A stretch of DNA of 64,000 bases, from assembly GCA_963814435.1 (NCBI GenBank), contig CAWFCV010000035.1, positions 276,805 to 340,804 on the forward strand, read 5' to 3'. The notes below the pieces were generated by a model. The model saw nothing but the letters and a program-made list of their open reading frames with translations. It was not told where the DNA came from and searched no databases. The DNA comes from JAEUPI01 sp963814435 (GTDB taxonomy: Bacteria > Pseudomonadota > Gammaproteobacteria > Burkholderiales > Burkholderiaceae_C). The translations under genes and the position numbers were made by a program. Shown in pieces: positions 20,385 to 30,258 of the stretch. Each line of letters begins with the position of its first letter. Within the stretch, counting starts at the first letter, position 1.

Positions 20385-22130
20385 ATGAGAGCCACCCAGT
20401 TCTTCGTTGCCACGCTCAAGGAAGCCCCCGCCGACGCCGAGATTGCAAGCCACCAGTTGATGCTGCGGGCCGGGCTGATCAAGCGACTCAGTGCCGGAAT
20501 CTACAGCTACATGCCGATGGGCCTGCGCGTGATCCGCAAGGTCGAGGCCATCATCCGCGACGAGATGAACGCAGCCGGCGCGGTCGAGCTGTTGATGCCG
20601 GTCGTGCAGCCAGCCGAGTTGTGGCAGGAGACAGGCCGCTTCGAGAAGATGGGCCCTGAGTTGCTGCGGGTGAAGGACCGGCACGCGCGCGACTTCGTGA
20701 TCCAGCCCACCAGCGAAGAGGTCATCACCGACATCGCTCGCCAGGAGTTGCGCAGCTACCGCCAATTGCCCAAGAACTTCTATCACATTCAGACGAAGTT
20801 CCGCGACGAGCGCAGGCCGCGATTCGGCTTGATGCGCGGGCGCGAGTTCACGATGAAGGATGCGTACTCCTTCGATCGCGACGCCCAAGGCGCCGCCCAG
20901 AGCTACAAGATCATGTACGACGCCTACTGCCGCATCTTCGACCGCTTCGGCCTGCAGTATCGCGCCGTGGCGGCGGACACCGGTGCCATCGGTGGTGATC
21001 TGTCGCACGAGTTCCAGGTGATCGCCGACACCGGCGAAGACGCTCTGGTGTACTGCCCTCAGAGCGACTACGCGGCGAATATCGAACTGGCCGAGTGCGT
21101 TGCGCCCCAGGCACCGCGTTCGATGCCCGCACAGGCGCTCGCCAAGACCCCGACGCCGGGCAAGAGCACGTGCGAAGACGTGGCTGCGCTGCTGGGCACG
21201 CCGTTGCAGCGGACCGTCAAGTCACTCGTTCTGGCCACCGATGAACGCGACGAGGCCGGCGTCGTCGTGACCACCACGGTCTGGTTGCTGCTGGTTCGGG
21301 GCGACCACGCACTCAACGAAGTCAAGGCGGGCAAGGTGGCCGGTTTGCGCGACGGTTTCCGCTTTGCGACCGGGGCCGAGATCCAGGCGCATTTCGGTTG
21401 CAAGCCCGGATACCTGGGGCCGATCGGTCCGCGCGGATCCGTGAAGATCGTCGCCGATCGCACGGTGGCACAAATGAGCGACTTCGTCTGCGGTGCCAAC
21501 GACGAAGGCTTTCACTACACCGGTGTGAACTGGGGCCGCGACCTGCCGGAGCCCCAAGTGGTGGCCGACATTCGCAACGCGGTGGCCGGGGATCCGTCAC
21601 CCGATGGCAAAGGCCCGCTGGCCATTCAGCGCGGCATCGAAGTCGGGCACGTGTTCTATCTGGGTACGAAGTACAGCAAGGCGATGAGCGCGACCTATCT
21701 CGATGAGGCTGGCAAGCCGCAGCTGATGGAGATGGGTTGCTACGGCATCGGCGTGACCCGAATCCTGGGCGCTGCGATCGAGCAAGGACACGACGACCGT
21801 GGCATCGTCTGGCCGGACGCGATGTCACCGTTTCGAGTGGTCATCTGTCCGATTGGCATGGATCGTAGCGCCGAGGTGCGAGCGCATGCACAGGCCCTGC
21901 ACGACGAGCTGCTGGCGATGGGAATCGACGTGATGCTGGATGACCGCGGCGAGCGCCCGGGCGCCATGTTCGCCGACTGGGAGTTGATCGGCATCCCGCA
22001 CCGCGTCGTGGTTTCCGATCGCGGATTGAAGGACGGCGTGCTGGAGATCCAGGGCCGGCGCGACGCCGCAGCGACGAAGGTGCCCATGGCCGAGGTGGCG
22101 GCAATCATGCGCGCCCGCCTGGTCGCCTGA
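20385..22130 (+). CDS. proS: prolyl-tRNA synthetase
   Basis: 581 residues, bacterial type with an inserted editing domain. Class II motifs: motif 1 near EMNAAGAVELLMP, motif 2 FRDERRPRFGLMRGREF, motif 3 GCYGIGVTRILGA. The editing/YbaK-like insertion lies at about 240-390. The anticodon-binding domain ends RDAAATKVPMAEV. Frame intact. The start at 20385 (MRATQFFVATLKEAP) is the family start. Confidence 0.97.
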   Translation: MRATQFFVATLKEAPADAEIASHQLMLRAGLIKRLSAGIYSYMPMGLRVIRKVEAIIRDEMNAAGAVELLMPVVQPAELWQETGRFEKMGPELLRVKDRHARDFVIQPTSEEVITDIARQELRSYRQLPKNFYHIQTKFRDERRPRFGLMRGREFTMKDAYSFDRDAQGAAQSYKIMYDAYCRIFDRFGLQYRAVAADTGAIGGDLSHEFQVIADTGEDALVYCPQSDYAANIELAECVAPQAPRSMPAQALAKTPTPGKSTCEDVAALLGTPLQRTVKSLVLATDERDEAGVVVTTTVWLLLVRGDHALNEVKAGKVAGLRDGFRFATGAEIQAHFGCKPGYLGPIGPRGSVKIVADRTVAQMSDFVCGANDEGFHYTGVNWGRDLPEPQVVADIRNAVAGDPSPDGKGPLAIQRGIEVGHVFYLGTKYSKAMSATYLDEAGKPQLMEMGCYGIGVTRILGAAIEQGHDDRGIVWPDAMSPFRVVICPIGMDRSAEVRAHAQALHDELLAMGIDVMLDDRGERPGAMFADWELIGIPHRVVVSDRGLKDGVLEIQGRRDAAATKVPMAEVAAIMRARLVA

Positions 22131-22140
22131 CACGCGGGCG

Positions 22141-22827
22141 ATGGCCGGCATCGATCGGCCCGCGGCCGGTTCGGCGACCCGACGGCGAAGTCGGGGCTGG
22201 GTGCGCCCATGGTGCTGCGCGCTCGCCGCGCTCGTGATGACCAATCTGGCACATGCCGGCGCCCAAGTTGAAGAGCCGCTGGCCGATTCGGTTCGTTCTG
22301 CACTGGCCGCCGCCGTACAAGACTCCGCGCCCCCGCGGCCAAGTTTCGACAACATCGACGAGCGGCTCACTTACCTGCGCTGGCTGGCGGCCACCAGCGA
22401 GCGTTTGAAGCGGCGCAAGGCCGAACACACCACCCGAGTCGAGTTTCTCGAAGCCCTGTGGTACGAAAGCAGGCGTGCGGGGCTCGAGCCGGAACTGGTC
22501 CTTGGGCTGATCCAGGTCGAGAGCGGGTTCCGCAAGTACGCCGTCAGCCAGGCGGGAGCCCGTGGCTACATGCAGGTGATGCCATTCTGGGCGCGCCTGA
22601 TTGGCGGCGGCGATCCGGCGCGCCTGTTTCACATGCAGGCCAACTTGCGCTTCGGATGCGTGATCCTGCGTCACTACCTCGAGGTGGAGCGAGGTGACCT
22701 CTTCATGGCACTCGGTCGCTACAACGGCAGCCGGGGTCGTGCCGAGTATCCCAACGCGGTGCTGGCCGCGCGTCGCGCATGGCTGGTTGACGCGCGCGAA
22801 TCCAAACCGGCGCCGCCCGCCCGGTGA
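22141..22827 (+). CDS. lytic murein transglycosylase (SLT domain)
   Basis: 228 residues, with a basic N-terminus and a hydrophobic signal segment (about 20-40). The SLT goose-type lysozyme core has the catalytic Glu in QVESGF, followed by GYMQVMPFWARLIGG and LGRYNGSRGRAEYP. It cleaves peptidoglycan to 1,6-anhydro products in the periplasm. It follows proS by 10 bases and ends head-on against ubiX with no gap. Confidence 0.9.
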   Translation: MAGIDRPAAGSATRRRSRGWVRPWCCALAALVMTNLAHAGAQVEEPLADSVRSALAAAVQDSAPPRPSFDNIDERLTYLRWLAATSERLKRRKAEHTTRVEFLEALWYESRRAGLEPELVLGLIQVESGFRKYAVSQAGARGYMQVMPFWARLIGGGDPARLFHMQANLRFGCVILRHYLEVERGDLFMALGRYNGSRGRAEYPNAVLAARRAWLVDARESKPAPPAR

Positions 22828-23412
22828 CTACCCTTCGCGGTTGCCGACGCCGGCCCAGGCTTTCGGCGCGGCGCCGCGAATCTCCAGCAGCGCCAGCGCC
22901 CGCTCGACCGTGTCATCCACGATCGCCTCCACGGTCGTCGGCCGATGGTAGAAGGCCGGCAGCGGCGGGAAGATAATGCCGCCCATCTCGGTGACGGCGG
23001 TCATGTTGCGCAGGTGTGCGAGGTTCAAAGGGGTTTCGCGAACCATCAGCAGCAGCCGCCGGCGCTCCTTCAGCATCACGTCGGCCGCACGAGTCAGCAG
23101 GTTGTCCGAAAGGCCGTGCGCGACCGACGCCAGTGTCTTCATCGAGCAGGGCGCGATCGCCATCGCGGCGGCATCGAAACTGCCGCTGGCGATGCAGGCG
23201 CCGACCTCGCCTGGTGAGTAGCTGACATCGGCATGTGCTTCCAGCGCGCGCCGATCGATGCCCAACTCGTGGTGCACGTTCAAGATGCCGGCGGCGCTGG
23301 CCACCAGATGCGTCTCGATGCCCAGCGCCCGCGCCCGCTGCAGCAGTCGGAGGCCGTAGATGGCACCGCTGGCGCCGGTGAGCCCGACGACCAGGCGCCG
23401 TCTCGTCGTCAC
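22828..23412 (-). CDS. ubiX: flavin prenyltransferase UbiX
   Basis: 194 residues from the GTG at 23412. Family start RRLVVGLTGASGAIYG, then APCSMKTLASVAHG and a C-terminal segment rich in prolines (FPPLPAFYHRP). It makes prenylated FMN for the UbiD decarboxylase in ubiquinone synthesis. A longer open frame runs upstream through grxD but has no homology. The GTG overlaps the grxD stop, indicating translational coupling. Confidence 0.94.
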   Translation of the reverse strand: MTTRRRLVVGLTGASGAIYGLRLLQRARALGIETHLVASAAGILNVHHELGIDRRALEAHADVSYSPGEVGACIASGSFDAAAMAIAPCSMKTLASVAHGLSDNLLTRAADVMLKERRRLLLMVRETPLNLAHLRNMTAVTEMGGIIFPPLPAFYHRPTTVEAIVDDTVERALALLEIRGAAPKAWAGVGNREG

Positions 23413-23720
23413 GACGACAGCATCTGCTGCAGCTCGCCCGACTGGTACATCTCCATCATGATGTCCGACCCGCCGACGAATTCGCCATTCACGTACAGCT
23501 GGGGAATCGTCGGCCAGTTGGCGTAGTCCTTGATCCCCTGACGCACGGGTTCGTCCTCCAGCACGTTCACGGTCGTCATGTCCTCCACGCCGCAGGCCTT
23601 GAGCACCTGAATCGCTCGGCCGGAGAAGCCGCACATCGGAAACTGTGCGGTTCCCTTCATGAACAGCACCACCCGGTGGCCTTTGACGAGTTCGTCGATG
23701 CGCTTTTGAGTTTCATCCAT
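23409..23720 (-). CDS. grxD: monothiol glutaredoxin Grx4
   Basis: 103 residues. Monothiol active site CGFS in MKGTAQFPMCGFSGRA. WPTIPQLYVNGEFVGGSDI is the glutathione-binding part. It binds Fe-S clusters with glutathione and acts in their delivery. The ATG at 23720 (MDETQKRIDELV) is favoured over a TTG five codons upstream. Confidence 0.96.
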   Translation of the reverse strand: MDETQKRIDELVKGHRVVLFMKGTAQFPMCGFSGRAIQVLKACGVEDMTTVNVLEDEPVRQGIKDYANWPTIPQLYVNGEFVGGSDIMMEMYQSGELQQMLSS

Positions 23721-23823
23721 GGCTGTGATTTCCAATGTCGATGCCCGACTGCCACCATTTATACGGCAAAGCGTCGCGCGCCGGCGGGTCGGGCCGGATT
23801 GCCCCCAGGCCGGCCCGACAGCG

Positions 23824-24442
23824 TCAGAACTTGTACGACACGCCCAGCTGGAGCAATGGCGTCAAACGCATGTCGCGGACCCATTCGTCCAGCCCGGCCG
23901 AGCCCGTCATCCGGCCCAGGCGCAACGCCGCCGGGTTTTGCGCCGCCAGCCCCAGGTCGGCGCTGAAGCCCCAGCCGCCGCGCAGGCTGCTGCCGCTGTA
24001 GCCAATGCCAAGATAGGGCCAAGTGAGATTGGCCTCGCCGGGACTGTCGGCACCACCCGGTGCGGTCGACGGGCATCCGGCTGATGGAAGCGGCTACGTT
24101 CGATACCAGCTGCGAGGCACCGCTTGGGCCCAGCAACGCACCGCGCTGGCCCACCAGCAGGCCGCTGGTCAGGCGCAGGCCGCCGGTTTCGCCAATCCAT
24201 GGGTTTGCAAGGAAGTAGTCCCCGAACAGCGCCGCCGAGCGCGTACGTGGCGCCGTGAATGCCTGAATCTGCTCGGTCAGCGAGGTCGTGGCGATCGCAT
24301 CCGAATTCAGCTGTACGCGCGCCTGCCACCTGGGCCACGACGGCTGATCGGCGGGCACCGTCAGCCCTTGGCCGGCGCCCCAGGCATTGGCACCGATGCC
24401 GACGATCCAAGCCGCCACCATCGCCGAAGGCCATGCATTCAT
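23824..24442 (-). CDS. predicted outer-membrane beta-barrel protein, one frameshift
   Basis: About 205 residues when joined. A signal peptide (MNAWPSAMVAAWIVGIGANAW, cleaved after about residue 24) precedes alternating strands. It ends LLQLGVSYKF, with the terminal aromatic expected for outer-membrane barrels. The frame breaks near 24057; dropping one g continues RTGGADSPGEANLTWPYLG. GGGGAG precedes the ATG. I do not recognise the family beyond small porin/OmpW-like barrels. It lies between grxD and prmC on the same strand. Confidence 0.72.
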
Positions 24443-24625
24443 CTCGAGCTCCCCACAACGCGGCCTGCGCCGCGCTGATTTGGACGGTGCAGCCAAGATC
24501 GGCATACCCATCGAGACGATCCTACGCCGTGCCGCGGCTGCCGTGAACAGCCGATGCCAAACGTTGCACCCACAACCGTGGGGGCTGTTGTCAATGCGCC
24601 CACTGTCCACCGGCATGTTCAGCGA

Positions 24626-25456
24626 TCACTCGATGGCACCGATTCGGGCGCCCGTGCAACGAGGCTGGCCGGCGAGGTCGACGCGCGTCTCGATCGCCCG
24701 GCCGCCGGCCTGGGCCAGCAGGCGCCGGACAGCAGGCGCCTGGTCCCAACCGTGCTCGATCAGGATCCAGCCCGACACGCGCTGGCGGGCCGCGGCGACG
24801 ATGACCCCGATGTCGGCCAGCCCGGTATCGTCTGCCACCAACGCCTCCCGCGGTTCATGCTGCAGTGCCGCAAGATGGACATCATCCGATGCCACATACG
24901 GCGGATTGGCCAACGCCAGGTCGAACCTGCGATCGTCGACGGCCTGCCACCAGTCGCCGACGACACAGTCGAGACGCAGGCCAAGCCGCTCGGCGTTGAC
25001 GCGCGCAATGCGCAGCGCCGGCTCGCTCTCGTCTGTAGCCGTCACGCGCGCTCGGCGGCAGTTCGCCGCCACCGCCAGCGCGATGGCGCCGCTGCCGGTG
25101 CCGAGGTCCACGACGTTCGGTGCTGCGAGGTGGCTCAGCGCACCGGCGTTGAGCAGTTCGATGGCCCAGTCCACCAGGGTCTCGGTTTCAGGGCGCGGCA
25201 CCAGCACACCCGGCGACACCAGCAACCTCAGGCCGTAGAACTCGCGCTCGCCAGTCAGGTAGGCCACGGGCACGCCGTCGAGGCGGCGGCGCCAACAGGA
25301 TGTGAATGAGGCGGCAGCGGCGGCGCCCACCGGCGCGTCACCATGAGCGATCAACCAGGTGCGTTCGCGTTCCAGGCAAGACGCCAGGAGCACCGCGGCA
25401 TCCAGGCGGTCCACGCCACAGGCGATTGCCGCGGCGAGCGCGTCATTGACCGTCAT
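24626..25456 (-). CDS. prmC: peptide chain release factor N5-glutamine methyltransferase
   Basis: 276 residues. SAM-binding VVDLGTGSGAIAL and the catalytic NPPY (ALANPPYVASD) identify PrmC, which methylates the Gln of the GGQ motif in release factors. Its start overlaps the prfA stop by four bases (ATGA), coupling it to its substrate gene. Confidence 0.96.
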   Translation of the reverse strand: MTVNDALAAAIACGVDRLDAAVLLASCLERERTWLIAHGDAPVGAAAAASFTSCWRRRLDGVPVAYLTGEREFYGLRLLVSPGVLVPRPETETLVDWAIELLNAGALSHLAAPNVVDLGTGSGAIALAVAANCRRARVTATDESEPALRIARVNAERLGLRLDCVVGDWWQAVDDRRFDLALANPPYVASDDVHLAALQHEPREALVADDTGLADIGVIVAAARQRVSGWILIEHGWDQAPAVRRLLAQAGGRAIETRVDLAGQPRCTGARIGAIE

Positions 25457-26535
25457 GCACCCGACTCGAAGGCCTCCAGCTGCTGCTGGGCACGTGCCGC
25501 CATCAGCGCATCGATCACCTCGTCCAGATCGCCGTCGAGTATGGCGCCCAGTCGATACAGGGTGAGGCCGATGCGGTGATCGGTGAGGCGTCCTTGCGGG
25601 AAGTTGTAGGTGCGGATGCGGTCGCTGCGGTCACCGCTGCCGATCAGACTGCGCCGTTCGGTGGCCTCCCTTTGCTGCCGTTCGTTGCGCTCCTTGTCCT
25701 GCAGGCGCGCCAGCAGAACCGCCATCGCCTTGGCCTTGTTGCGGTGCTGCGAACGATCGTCCTGGCACTCGGCCACGATGCCCGTGGGCAAATGCGTGAT
25801 GCGAATCGCGCTGTCGGTCTTGTTCACGTGCTGGCCACCAGCACCACTGGCGCGAAAGGTGTCGATGCGCAGTTCCGCGGGGTTCAAGGTCACCTCGGCC
25901 TCTGCATCGGGCTCGGCCATGACTGCCACGGTGCACGCACTGGTGTGGATGCGGCCCTGTGCCTCGGTGGCCGGGACACGCTGCACCCGATGGCCGCCGG
26001 ATTCGAATTTCAGGCGTTCATAGACCCGGTCTCCTTCGACGCGGATCACCACTTCCTTGTAGCCGCCGAGATCGGAGCCGCTCTCGCTCATCAGCTCGGT
26101 CCGCCAGCCACGGCGCTCGCAGTAGCGCAGGTACATTCGGGCGAGGTCGGCGGCGAACAGTGCCGATTCCTCTCCGCCGGTGCCGGCGCGAATCTCGATG
26201 AAGGCGTTGCGCTCGTCATCCGGGTCTCGCGGCAGCAACGCGGCTTGCAGTTCCTGCAGCATGCGATCGAGGTCCGTGCGGGCCGACGCGATTTCGTCCT
26301 TAGCCAGCTCGGCCATCTCGGTGTCGGTCAGCAGGTCGTTCGCCTGTGCCAGCTCGCGCTCACGCTGTCGATACGCCTCAAAACGCGCCACCATGTCGGC
26401 GGCCTGGGCCTGCTCGCGCGCCAGCGTGCGATAGCGGCCCATGTCCGACGCCACCGCAGGATCGGACAGCATGGCGTCGAGCTCGTCGAGCCGTAGCACC
26501 AATCGTTCGAGCTGCAGTCGCAGGGAGTTCTTCAT
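25453..26535 (-). CDS. prfA: peptide chain release factor 1
   Basis: 360 residues, intact. GGQ loop in ASGAGGQHVNKTDSA, with the RF1 PxT anticodon-like region around RVPATEAQGRIHTSA. It terminates at UAA and UAG. Middle gene of hemA-prfA-prmC. Confidence 0.98.
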   Translation of the reverse strand: MKNSLRLQLERLVLRLDELDAMLSDPAVASDMGRYRTLAREQAQAADMVARFEAYRQRERELAQANDLLTDTEMAELAKDEIASARTDLDRMLQELQAALLPRDPDDERNAFIEIRAGTGGEESALFAADLARMYLRYCERRGWRTELMSESGSDLGGYKEVVIRVEGDRVYERLKFESGGHRVQRVPATEAQGRIHTSACTVAVMAEPDAEAEVTLNPAELRIDTFRASGAGGQHVNKTDSAIRITHLPTGIVAECQDDRSQHRNKAKAMAVLLARLQDKERNERQQREATERRSLIGSGDRSDRIRTYNFPQGRLTDHRIGLTLYRLGAILDGDLDEVIDALMAARAQQQLEAFESGA

Positions 26536-26595
26536 GGCAACAGGGTCCGGATGGGCGCGCCAATGCTGGCGGCGGCGCGACGCACGAGGGTCGCG

Positions 26596-27898
26596 CTAGG
26601 ACTGGCCGTCTTCGCCGGGGCCGCGCAACGTGCCGCGAAGGAACAACCGCGAAACGGTCTGCGCGAGGTGCTCGCGCTGATCGCCATCGCTGGCGTGCAA
26701 TTCCGCCAGCGTGCCGTGCAGCAGCTTCTGCGTCAAACCGCGCGACAACGCTTCGAGCACGGCGTCGACATCGGCGCCCTTGGCCAGCGCCTTGCGCGCA
26801 CGCGCGATCTCGATGCTGCGCCAATCGTCGGCCTGCCGATTCAAGGCCTGGATCAACGGCACGCTCGCGCGCTGGTCGAGCCAGTGCGTGAAACTCTGGA
26901 CCCCGGCATCGATGATCGCTTCGGCCTGTTGAACCGCGGCCTGACGCTTCTCGCCCGCGGTCTGCACAATGGCAGACAGGTCGTCCACTGTGTACAGGTA
27001 CACATCGCTCAGGCCCGCCACCTCGGGCTCGATGTCGCGCGGCACCGCAAGGTCGACCATGAACATCGGCCGGTGGCGTCGCGCCTTCAGCGCGCGCTCG
27101 ACGGCTCCCAGCCCGATGATCGGCAATGTGCTGGCTGTGCACGAGATCACCGCGTCGAAGTCCTGCAACCGGCCGGGCAGATCGGCCAGGCGCAGCGCGC
27201 TGGCACCAAACCGGCTGGCAAGCCTTTCGCCACGCTCCAGGGTCCGGTTGGCAACGGCCATCGACTTGGGGTTGCGCGCTGCGAAGTGCGTGGCCACCAG
27301 CTCGATCATCTCGCCGGCGCCGACGAACAGCACGTTGGTGTCCTGCAGATCCTCGAACAGCTGGCTCGCCAGGCGAACCGAGGCAGCTGCCATGCTGATC
27401 GAATGCGCACCGATCTCGGTGGAGGTGCGCACCTCCTTCGCGACCGAGAAAGAGCGCTGGAACAGCTGATGCAGCGTGGTGCCCAGCGTGCCCGCAGCGT
27501 CCGCCTCGCGCACGGCCTGCTTCATCTGGCCCGAGGATTTGGGGTTCACCGAGCACCATCGAATCGAGACCCGAGGCGACGCGAAACGCGTGGCGAGCGG
27601 CATCGCGTTGCTCCAGCACATAGGTGTGCGCCAGCAGCTGCTCGCCGGACACGCCGCCCGTGCCGGCCAGCCAGTCGACCGCGGGCCGGACCATCGACTG
27701 CAGATTGCGCGGATCCGCGGCGACGTACAGCTCGGTGCGATTGCAGGTGGACAGCAGCGCGGCCTCGGGCGCCAACCGTGCCAGCGCTTCGCGCAGACCG
27801 CGCAACGCGGGTGTCAGCTGTTCCGGCGCGAAAGCAAATCGCTCACGCAGCCCGACGGGCGCTGTGGTGTGATTCAGGCCAAGGGCCAGCACGCTCAT
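26596..27898 (-). CDS. hemA: glutamyl-tRNA reductase, one frameshift
   Basis: About 433 residues when joined. The N-terminal catalytic domain has LGLNHTTAPVGLRERFAF and the active Cys in STCNRTELY. Then come GEPQILGQMKQA, the NADPH site FVGAGEMIEL and the C-terminal dimer helix. The break is near 27530: one extra base in the run following ILG. It makes glutamate-1-semialdehyde, the first step of haem synthesis here. Essential function argues for a sequence error. Confidence 0.94.
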
Positions 27899-27993
27899 CG
27901 CATGGATTGTAAGATTCGACGGGCGTTTGCGCCTACCCTGGCTTGTCAAGTCTCCCGGATGTCCCAAGCGCGTCACGGCCTGCGGAAAACCCG

Positions 27994-28284
27994 ATGAGCC
28001 TGTTACAGCAGTTTTGGCACGTTTTGAACTTTCTGGCTCCCGCGCTGATGACCGGCGCCATCGCCGCGGCGCTGGCCAAACTGATCTGGCGTCGCGATCT
28101 CGTCGGCACCAGCTGGCTGGTCTTGGCGCTGTGGGCCGGTCTCGCCGGCGATCTGGCCCTGGTCGCGGGCCTGTGGTTGACGGGCCGCGATGGCAGCATG
28201 GTGTCCTATGGGGCCATGGTGGCGGCTGTGTCGCTGGCCATCTGGCTGCTGGGCTTCGGACCGCTGCGGACCAAAGGCTCCTGA
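27994..28284 (+). CDS. small membrane protein, function unknown
   Basis: 96 residues with three hydrophobic segments (about 10-28, 38-58 and 70-88). ATG at 27994 with GGAAAA upstream. It lies alone on the plus strand between divergent hemA and convergent miaB. I do not recognise the family. Confidence 0.7.
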   Translation: MSLLQQFWHVLNFLAPALMTGAIAAALAKLIWRRDLVGTSWLVLALWAGLAGDLALVAGLWLTGRDGSMVSYGAMVAAVSLAIWLLGFGPLRTKGS

Positions 28285-28294
28285 CCCGTGGCGA

Positions 28295-29648
28295 TCAGCC
28301 CGCGAGCGTCTCCGACTCGCGGGCGACGGGTTCGCCGCGCAGCGAATGCGGCAATGCCTGCGTGATCTCAACATCCAGCATCTGACCGATCAGCCGTGGC
28401 GACGCCTTGAAGTTGACGATCCGGTTGCATTCGGTACGCCCCATCAACTCGTTTGCGTCCTTCTTGCTGGGGCCGACGACCAGAATCCTCTGGCGGGTGC
28501 CGACACGCGACGCCGAGATGCGCTGCACCTGGACGTCCAGCGCAGTCTGCAGGCGTTGCAGGCGCGCCAGCTTTTCGTTCGCCGGCGTGTCGTCGGCCAG
28601 AGCGGCGGCGGGGGTGCCCGGGCGCGGGCTGAAGATGAAGCTGAAGCTCGCGTCGAAGCCGACGTCGTCGACCAAGCGCATCAATTGCTCGAACTCCGCA
28701 GCGGCTTTCGCCCGGAAAACCGACGATGAAATCCGACGACAGGCTGAGGCCCGGTCGCACGGCGCGGAGCCTGCGCACGATCCGTTTGTACTCCAGCACG
28801 GTGTAGCCGCGCTTCATTGCCGCGAGGATGCGGTCGCTGCCATGCTGCACCGGCAGGTGCAGGTGGTTCACGAGCTGCGGCACCTTGTCGTACACGTCGA
28901 TCAGCCGCTGGGTGAACTCCAGAGGGTGGCTGGTGGTGAACCGGATTCGCGCCAATCCGGGGATCTCGGCCAGGTACTCGATCAGCAGCGCGAAATCGGC
29001 GATCTCTGCGCTTGCACCCATCGCGCCCCGGTAGGCGTTCACGTTCTGCCCCAGCAGCGTGATCTCCTTGACGCCTTGGTCCACCAGACCCGCCACCTCG
29101 GCCAACACGTCTTCGAATGGCCGGCTGACCTCTTCGCCCCGGGTGTAAGGCACGACACAGTAGCTGCAGTACTTGGAGCAGCCTTCCATGATCGACACGA
29201 ATGCACTCGCGCCATCGACCGTGGCCGGTGGCAGGTTGTCGAACTTCTCGATCGCAGGAAAACTGATGTCGACCTGCGGTTGGCCGAGCCGCAGCCGCCG
29301 CTCGATCATCTGTGGCAGCCGATGCAGGGTCTGCGGGCCGAACACGAGGTCGACATACGGTGCGCGTTCGATGATCGCGGCGCCCTCCTGGCTGGCCACA
29401 CAGCCTCCGACGCCAATCAGCGCACCGCGTTGTTTCAGGTGCTTTACCCGGCCCAGGTCGGAAAACACCTTCTCCTGGGCCTTCTCGCGCACCGAGCAGG
29501 TGTTGAAAAGGATCAGATCGGCCTGACTCGGGTCGGATACGGTTTCATAGTGGCTGACGGCGCGCAGCACGTCGGCCATCTTGTCCGAGTCGTACTCGTT
29601 CATCTGGCACCCGAAGGTGCGGATGTAGACCTTCTTCTGAGAGGACAT
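28295..29648 (-). CDS. miaB: tRNA-2-methylthio-N6-dimethylallyladenosine synthase MiaB, one frameshift
   Basis: About 450 residues when joined. UPF0004 domain (VYIRTFGCQMNEYDSDK) with three Cys ligands, then a radical-SAM domain with CSKYCSYC. A C-terminal TRAM domain begins around RQRILVVGPSKKD. The frame breaks in a run of three T near 28707 (plus strand); removing one base gives FPGEAAAEFEQLMRLVDD. It adds a methylthio group to A37 of tRNAs that read U-starting codons. Confidence 0.94.
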
Positions 29649-29662
29649 GGCAATCCCCGCGC

Positions 29663-30055
29663 TCAGCGCGGTGTCCACACCTGTGCGACAGGATCGAATG
29701 CCCAGGTCTTCGCTTCCTGGACCGTCTTGGGCCATGGCAGTCGGGCGCGCTCGTCGTCGTTCAGAATCCAGACGTCCTGAACTTGGCCGGTCGAATCCAA
29801 GGCGTAGTTGACGACCAGACTCTGGCCTCGCAACGATCCCGACATCTGCAGCAGGTTGTTCTGACCACGGATCCGTGCCCCCGGCGACAGTCGAGCGTCC
29901 TGTCCGTTCAAGCGGATCTCCGGGGGTTGACCGAACGCGATCTCGCCGCGCAGTGCCGTGGCGGGAAAACTCCGCTGCACGGTCTGGCCGTTCACGGTAC
30001 CCAACGCGGCGAGGGCAAGGATCAGGGCTGTGACACAGCGGGTCATGGTGTGCAT
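29663..30055 (-). CDS. exported protein of unknown function
   Basis: 130 residues with a clear signal peptide (MHTMTRCVTALILALAALG, cleavage near residue 23). The mature part is a small beta-rich domain with LSPGARIRGQNNLLQMSG. The same gene order next to miaB and tRNA-Met occurs in Burkholderiales, from memory. It is not assigned to a named family here. Confidence 0.7.
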   Translation of the reverse strand: MHTMTRCVTALILALAALGTVNGQTVQRSFPATALRGEIAFGQPPEIRLNGQDARLSPGARIRGQNNLLQMSGSLRGQSLVVNYALDSTGQVQDVWILNDDERARLPWPKTVQEAKTWAFDPVAQVWTPR

Positions 30056-30108
30056 CCAGCGGCTGTGGTGCGTGGCAGCGGGTCTGAACGACCCGCCACC
30101 GAGGCGGG

Positions 30109-30185
<77 letters not shown>

Positions 30186-30258
30186 CCGAGCGCTCAATTA
30201 TATCGGTCACCCGCGCGCGGCCTGCCCATGGGCGGTGCCGGCCGCGCATCAGGAAACC

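Noticed and set aside
27530..27531. hemA as a genuine pseudogene or regulatory frameshift
   Set aside because: The break is one extra base and both halves are otherwise perfectly conserved; haem synthesis from glutamate needs this gene.
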